A DNA stretch of 53,743 bases from JAYKGU01 sp035285585. GTDB lineage: Bacteria; Cyanobacteriota; Cyanobacteriia; CAKZMO01. Below are positions 49,981-53,743 of this stretch, piece by piece (the stretch's first letter is position 1; each line of letters starts with the position of its first letter). The stretch spans positions 1 to 53,743 of the forward strand of contig JAYKGU010000105.1 of the NCBI GenBank assembly GCA_035285585.1, read 5' to 3'. Under the pieces are notes generated by a model, which made no database searches, was not told the origin of the DNA, and worked only from the letters and a program-made list of their open reading frames with translations. Both the position numbers and the translations under genes were made by a program.

Positions 49981-50358
49981 CAGTCTTTTCTCAACAACTT
50001 CGTTTTATCTATTTTAGATGGCTGCTACCTCTATCAACCTGGAAAGCGATTCCCACCTAATTTTGAATACTGACAGATAAACTTTCGGTTGCGCCCCCAC
50101 CAAGGACTCAGCGGCATAACGGCGAGCGTCACCGGCGGCAGATCACATTGAAACGAAGCCAGAGGTTGCCAGTCCGTCCGGTGCACGCAAGGGTTAGCTG
50201 GCGATCGCTGAAGCGGGTGAAGTAGAATGCCGAAGAATTATTGGATTGACGAAGGAAAGCCAACCTACAGGCGAGTGATCGCACTGATTGACAAAACAAC
50301 CGATTGAGCCAAGCCAAGGTACCAGTATATAGGAGCGACATTAGGGCTGTGATCTCAT
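49981..50358. other. Intergenic region containing an attC-like palindrome
   Basis: About 380 bases between the antitoxin start and the pentapeptide gene stop. It contains the imperfect palindrome at 50111-50202 and a HIP1 octamer at 50201-50208. A 70-codon minus-strand frame at 50129-50341 reads through the palindrome and is rejected as a gene. Confidence 0.5.
50111..50202. repeat. attC-like imperfect palindrome
   Basis: Left arm GCGGCATAACGGCGAGCGTC + ACCGG; right arm CCGGTGCACGCAAGGGTTAG + CTGGC. When folded, CACCGG/CCGGTG and GCGT/ACGC pair with one unpaired base between them, and TAAC faces GTTA at the outer end. This is the architecture of an integron attC site, but the GTTRRRY core is not a perfect match (GTTAGCT). 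Confidence 0.35.
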
Positions 50359-51654
50359 CTAATCTGCATCTGTAACTTCGTTGTGAATTCCAGATAATTT
50401 TTTTGCGTTGATTTCTCCTGGGTTGACACCAACTCCAAAGGAAGAATGTCGCTGGTCGATTTGGGTAATCGTGTTGGCGCTAATCAGCTTGGGAGCATCA
50501 CTTAGCTTATCTAACAAATAAAATAACTGATTAATCTGCTGATCTTTATCTTTCAGTCTAGCTTGATACTGAACTTCTAATGCTTGGCTTGCGAATTCAT
50601 AACCCTTCCAAAATTGATCATGAATTTGAGGTTTATTGGCTTCGGGCGAAACCTGTACTTTAATTACAACAACTCCATCTCCTTTACTTTCAATACTTTG
50701 AACAGCTAGTTGAGCATCCTCCTGTTCAATTTGTAGTCTTCCTAACGAATAAGATAGAGCTATCCAATCGACACCGTTATGAAAAATAAGTTCGAGAATA
50801 CTCGAAGCTTTTTGAAATAATTTAGCAAATTCTCCTGCTTGAAAATTTCTGTTTATGGGAAATCGCTCTTTCTGATTTCTCTGCAAATAAACATATTCGC
50901 AGATCGTATCATCAAGGTTTGTTTCACTATTTATATTCCAGTCCTCTATACAGGTTCCGGTCAACTTTGCTCCAGTGAAATTAGCTTGTACTGCTTGAAC
51001 TAGCGAGAGATCAGATTCGCTGAGGTCAGTTTCGCTCAGATTAGCCCTACTGAGGTAGGCTCTTTTGAGTTGAGCTTTATTAAGGCTAGCGCCGATGAGG
51101 TTAGCTCCACTAAGGTCAGCCTCAAAAAGGTCAGCCCTTCTAAAGTTAGCCCGATTGAGGTTAGCTCCACCTAGATCAGCTCCACCTAAATTAGCCCCCC
51201 TAAAGTCCGCTTCAGTAAGATCTGACCCAACAAGCGTAGCTCCAACAAGGTAAGCTCCAGTAAAGTTAGCACTGACAAGGCTGGCTTGATTAAACTTTGT
51301 CTTGATAAGGTTGGCTCCCCAAAATTTAGTCTTATTAAGATTCGCTTTTCTAAAGTCAGCTTCGGCCAGATTGGCCTCAATGAAGTTGGCTTTTTCGAGG
51401 TTAGCTTCCAGAAAACTGGCTTTAACAAGATTAGCTTCCTCCAAGTCGGCTTCTACAAGATTGGCTTCTTGGAGAAAAGCTTCACTCAAGTCAGCATTAT
51501 TAAGCAGAGTTCGCCCTAAATTGGCATTCGAGAGGTTAGCTTTTCTAAATTGTGCTTCTTTGAGATCGGGAATAATATCAGGATTCTTCTGTCTCCACTC
51601 ATTCCAAATTTCAATTCCTTGTTTGAGCAAAGCAAGGTGCTCTTCATTAGCCAT
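50359..51654 (-). CDS. Pentapeptide-repeat protein with a C-terminal SFGVGVN motif
   Basis: 431 aa. Residues ~28-225 are about 40 pentapeptide units A(D/N)Lxx (ANLSNANLGRTLLNNADLSE), forming a right-handed quadrilateral helix. A globular region follows (DWNINSETNLDDTICEYVYL, GEFAKLFQKASSILELIF, DGVVVIKVQVSPEANK), then a coiled-coil-like helix and, at 404-422, SSFGVGVNPGEINAKKLSG. The same motif is in the AAA protein encoded 125 bp upstream on the same strand. The globular region resembles that of other cyanobacterial pentapeptide proteins. Its role may be as a partner or sensor of the ATPase. No HIP1 in the gene. Confidence 0.88.
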   Translation of the reverse strand: MANEEHLALLKQGIEIWNEWRQKNPDIIPDLKEAQFRKANLSNANLGRTLLNNADLSEAFLQEANLVEADLEEANLVKASFLEANLEKANFIEANLAEADFRKANLNKTKFWGANLIKTKFNQASLVSANFTGAYLVGATLVGSDLTEADFRGANLGGADLGGANLNRANFRRADLFEADLSGANLIGASLNKAQLKRAYLSRANLSETDLSESDLSLVQAVQANFTGAKLTGTCIEDWNINSETNLDDTICEYVYLQRNQKERFPINRNFQAGEFAKLFQKASSILELIFHNGVDWIALSYSLGRLQIEQEDAQLAVQSIESKGDGVVVIKVQVSPEANKPQIHDQFWKGYEFASQALEVQYQARLKDKDQQINQLFYLLDKLSDAPKLISANTITQIDQRHSSFGVGVNPGEINAKKLSGIHNEVTDAD

Positions 51655-51779
51655 GAACGTGCAACTTCCTACTGGTCAACTTAATCTACTATGAATACAC
51701 AGTATCGAATTACTATTAAAACCACACAATTGTATCTGATAAAGAGCCAACAGTATTAGCTTTCTTGAGCAATTCAAAA

Positions 51780-53189
51780 TTACTCAAGAGCATCTTGTTT
51801 GGTTTTTTGCCAATCTTCAAAGGCTGCGATCAAGAAGCTTGATGCAGGATGATTTAAAGCTTGTCCAAGAGCCTCGATTCCGCCAGCTCTAATAGCGCTT
51901 AGAAGCCTTTTCAGCAATGTGGGGTTATTCTCAATGCAATCGATAGCTTGAGTAGCTATAACCATTTTCTCCGTTGTTGTGCTGCTTGGATATGATTCCG
52001 ATAATTGCTCCAATAAGCTCTGTATCTCTCTCGCTGCTTCACTTAAGTCTTGTGCTTCATAGATAGTACCAGCCATTTTTTCTGTTTGGATATCTCCTTG
52101 GTTAACTCCAACACCAAAAGAACCGCTCTGAGAGATATTAGCTTCTTTATTGTTCATTATGATCTGCCCTGTAGTGAAATAAAATCCGTAGAAATTTTGA
52201 GCACTATAAGATCCATCATTTTCTTGAGAATCTGACTCTATCGACATAAGTTCTAATTTTCTAAGCTTTTCAAACAGCTCATTGATGGATCCTCCTGTAT
52301 GGCTTACCATCCAAGCAGCATCTACAATGTACTGATACGTTGAGTATTTATTAGAACTTCTTTCCAAAACATCATGAATAGGCTGCTTTAAATCCTCATA
52401 TATTTCTTCTCCTAATTGACATTCAATCATTGCTTCCAGTTCTTTGGATCTCGGCAATGGAAATTGAAGTCCAATACATTGTTTAAGCAATGGAATTGGC
52501 AACTTCTTTTCACCAGTGCTTGTAAGTAAGATAAATGGAAATGTACAGCAGCTTACTCTTCCATATGAAATAATCACCTCTTGTTCATCAGAATTTTTGA
52601 TAGAAACTTGTGGCATGCTCCCACTCACCCTGACAAGTTCTGGTATTTGAAATGCAGCTTCCTCAAATATCGCGCCCAAATCTTCTAGTAATGAGTCATC
52701 TGCCTTATCAACATCGTCAATCACTATTACACGAGGATAAGAGGTAGATAGAAAAGCTGTGCCTAGAGGACCTAAAAGTATATATTCACCGATATCGATT
52801 GAACTATTTTTCAGAGTTTGTGCAGATAACTGAATATCTTGCTCATAAGCTTTATGGTCAAATGTATATAGTCCATGTAACAAGGTAGAGCGCCTGGTAA
52901 TAGGCCAATATAAAACTTCACCAAGTTCCAATTCGTGGGCAACACTATAAGCAAGTGTTTTCCCAAAATTTGATTCACCTATGACTATCAGTGGTCGCCT
53001 TAAGTAAAGCGCAAGGTTGGCTTGCTCAATCTCTGTATAACTTGGCCTATAAATAGGGTGTCTACGTTTACGAATTCGACTTCTATCCATAACGTAATCA
53101 GAGAAGGCACGGCTAGGTGGAGGCGGTGGCAATTTGGAGACACCGTCATGAGGATAACCAGATCCTTGATAAATCCACCAACTGTCCAT
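51780..53189 (-). CDS. MoxR-like AAA ATPase with a C-terminal effector-associated-type helical domain
   Basis: 469 aa. AAA domain ~50-300: Walker A GESNFGKT at 71-78, MoxR-type segments TRRSTLLHGLYTFD, IGEYILLGPLGTAFL, Walker B VIVIDDVDKAD with Asp158-Asp159 in place of Asp-Glu, and LLTSTGEKKLP in the sensor-1 area. The MoxR 'FLRRC' position reads LLKQC, so the arginine is changed. At 356-374 is GSFGVGVNQGDIQTEKMAG, then a helical domain (AAREIQSLLEQLSESYP, AIDCIENNPTLLKRLL, GGIEALGQALNHP) of the type at the end of cyanobacterial pentapeptide and effector-associated proteins. Paired with the pentapeptide gene downstream. Confidence 0.82.
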   Translation of the reverse strand: MDSWWIYQGSGYPHDGVSKLPPPPPSRAFSDYVMDRSRIRKRRHPIYRPSYTEIEQANLALYLRRPLIVIGESNFGKTLAYSVAHELELGEVLYWPITRRSTLLHGLYTFDHKAYEQDIQLSAQTLKNSSIDIGEYILLGPLGTAFLSTSYPRVIVIDDVDKADDSLLEDLGAIFEEAAFQIPELVRVSGSMPQVSIKNSDEQEVIISYGRVSCCTFPFILLTSTGEKKLPIPLLKQCIGLQFPLPRSKELEAMIECQLGEEIYEDLKQPIHDVLERSSNKYSTYQYIVDAAWMVSHTGGSINELFEKLRKLELMSIESDSQENDGSYSAQNFYGFYFTTGQIIMNNKEANISQSGSFGVGVNQGDIQTEKMAGTIYEAQDLSEAAREIQSLLEQLSESYPSSTTTEKMVIATQAIDCIENNPTLLKRLLSAIRAGGIEALGQALNHPASSFLIAAFEDWQKTKQDALE

Positions 53190-53280
53190 ACTTCGGATCC
53201 TCGCCGAACATTATGATCTTACAAGTTTAGATTCCCTCAGAGTTTCTTGAGCCAGCTAACTATATTATTCAGCACTCAAG

Positions 53281-53400
53281 ATCTGGATAATACCCTCTAG
53301 GTCGGAGTTATACAGATTGGATCTGGATAATATCCCTATATCGGAGTTATCCAGATTCTGTCTGGATAATACCCTCGACGCCGGAGTTATCCCGGAAATC
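53281..53400. repeat. Three tandem palindromic 39-40 bp repeats
   Basis: Units start at 53281, 53321 and 53360. Each has a left arm (A/G)TCTGGATAA, a variable middle with TA(C/T)CC(C/T)T, then CGGAGTTAT and CC/AC-(A/G)GA. In the second unit ATCTGGATAA (53321-53330) and TTATCCAGAT (53347-53356) are perfect inverted arms; the first and third have one or two changes. They lie 92-211 bp ahead of the AAA start codon. Confidence 0.8.
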
Positions 53401-53462
53401 TTTACCTTGCCTTCACAAATTACTGAGTGCTTAGCACTGTAGTCAGAAATTTGTTTAGACAA

Positions 53463-53490
53463 ATCCCAGAGTTCCACGAAACTCTGGGAT
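53463..53490 (-). terminator. Perfect 11-bp stem after the rightmost gene
   Basis: ATCCCAGAGTT (53463-53473) and AACTCTGGGAT (53480-53490), loop of 6. It is 12 bp beyond the stop of the gene at 53502; on that strand it is followed by TTTGTCT, a weak T-run. It should separate that gene from the repeat array and AAA operon. Confidence 0.6.
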
Positions 53491-53501
53491 CTCTAGCGAA
53501 C

Positions 53502-53743
53502 CTAGCGGCGGCGAATCAGGTAGCTCATGGCCTCGCCCTGTGGGGGGGTGATCAGGATGCCCCGTTTAGGGACGGTAACCAGGCGACTCCAGCGACCGGG
53601 TTCCTCGTAGTTGAGCACATAGAGCAGATGGATGGTGCGCTGCACGATCGCCGGGGGGCCGAGCAGGATATGGCGCAGCACTTCGTCGCCGGGTTCCGAT
53701 TTGGGAGTGGGCAGCAAGACGGGACTGTCCGCCTGGGGAGTGC
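53502..53743 (-). CDS. Conserved cyanobacterial small protein, 5' end outside the window
   Basis: The visible C-terminal ~80 residues include DEVLRHILLGPPAIVQRTIH, LLYVLNYEEPGRWSRLV and PKRGILITPPQGEAMSYLI, ending RRR. The pattern '(R)ILLG.p..V..TIhLLh.L.Y.E...WS.l..iP..g..iTP.qGEvMS.L' is, from memory, a family common in cyanobacteria without known function. A TTG at 53717 could be read as a start, but the frame stays open to the window edge, so the gene is treated as partial. It belongs to the core again (GC-rich). Confidence 0.6.
   Translation of the reverse strand, partial: TPQADSPVLLPTPKSEPGDEVLRHILLGPPAIVQRTIHLLYVLNYEEPGRWSRLVTVPKRGILITPPQGEAMSYLIRRR

Larger units (their letters stand above)
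53190..53501. other. Intergenic region upstream of the AAA gene
   Basis: About 310 bases with three tandem palindromic repeats (53281-53400) and a terminator-like hairpin (53463-53490). A 70-codon minus-strand frame at 53265-53477 reads through the repeats and gives pentapeptide-like NLDNSD/NLYNSD, probably by chance. Confidence 0.6.

Noticed and set aside
50129..50341. 70-codon minus-strand frame (ends GNLWLRFNVICRR)
   Set aside because: It reads through the attC-like palindrome; the repeat structure explains the sequence better than a protein.
53281..53400. CRISPR array
   Set aside because: Three palindromic units of 39-40 bp without constant-length unique spacers and no cas genes.
53265..53477. 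70-codon frame with NLDNSD/NLYNSD pentapeptide-like repeats
   Set aside because: The apparent pentapeptide pattern comes from the 39-40 bp palindromic DNA repeats; two units only and no A(D/N)LxX continuation.

Overview
The window is chromosomal DNA from a cyanobacterium, probably of the Leptolyngbya or related GC-rich filamentous type. The evidence is the very frequent HIP1 octamer GCGATCGC, genes for photosystem II accessory factors (CyanoP, Psb28, CtpA, a high-light-inducible protein), and many small or DUF families typical of cyanobacteria (DUF4335/DUF3038, DUF4327, YlqD next to the pyruvate dehydrogenase E2 gene). No rRNA, tRNA or CRISPR array was recognised.

From 1 to about 46.1 kb the window is core genome, mostly single genes or short operons. 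In order: the end of an RNB exoribonuclease, a HAD phosphatase, a Sua5/YrdC protein, an alpha/beta hydrolase against a Ser/Thr kinase, maf, cyanoP, a GH57 glycosidase, hlip, sdhA, a pseudouridine synthase, a PP2C phosphatase, rpsD, moaA, cbiD, guaA, a triple-repeat membrane protein, ctpA facing psb28, a beta-helix/SLH protein, a YtxH/DUF948 envelope cluster, DUF3038-DUF4335, DUF427, an acyl-ACP/acyl-CoA synthetase, ylqD-odhB, a phosphoribosyltransferase with a cation/Ca antiporter, a Ca-type P-ATPase, a spondin/CHRD/RTX exoprotein, a response regulator and a cytosine deaminase. PSII upkeep is a recurring theme (CyanoP, Hlip, CtpA, Psb28).

Two families of small palindromic, MITE-like repeats are scattered through the core. 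Family 1 (five copies) has termini reading TAAGTAG inward from each end around a hairpin ending TTAGAAAACCGG. Family 2 (two copies, one with a nested insertion) begins TAAGGAGATTTCC. Several copies sit exactly on stop codons, and one encodes the last residues and stop of the SLH protein.

From about 46.2 to 53.5 kb the character changes. The DNA looks more AT-rich, HIP1 octamers occur only between genes, and a decayed IS200/IS605 element marks the left edge. This accessory region holds an LRAT-like (NCEH) protein followed on the same strand by an unknown protein and two tiny glycine-rich hydrophobic proteins, a PIN toxin-antitoxin pair, an attC-like palindrome, and a two-gene module. That module is a pentapeptide-repeat protein next to a MoxR-like AAA ATPase carrying a C-terminal effector-associated-type helical domain; both proteins carry the same SFGVGVN-type motif. 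Upstream of the ATPase gene lie three tandem palindromic 39-40 bp repeats. This module is the best candidate for an undescribed conflict or signalling system. The window ends inside a conserved small cyanobacterial gene.
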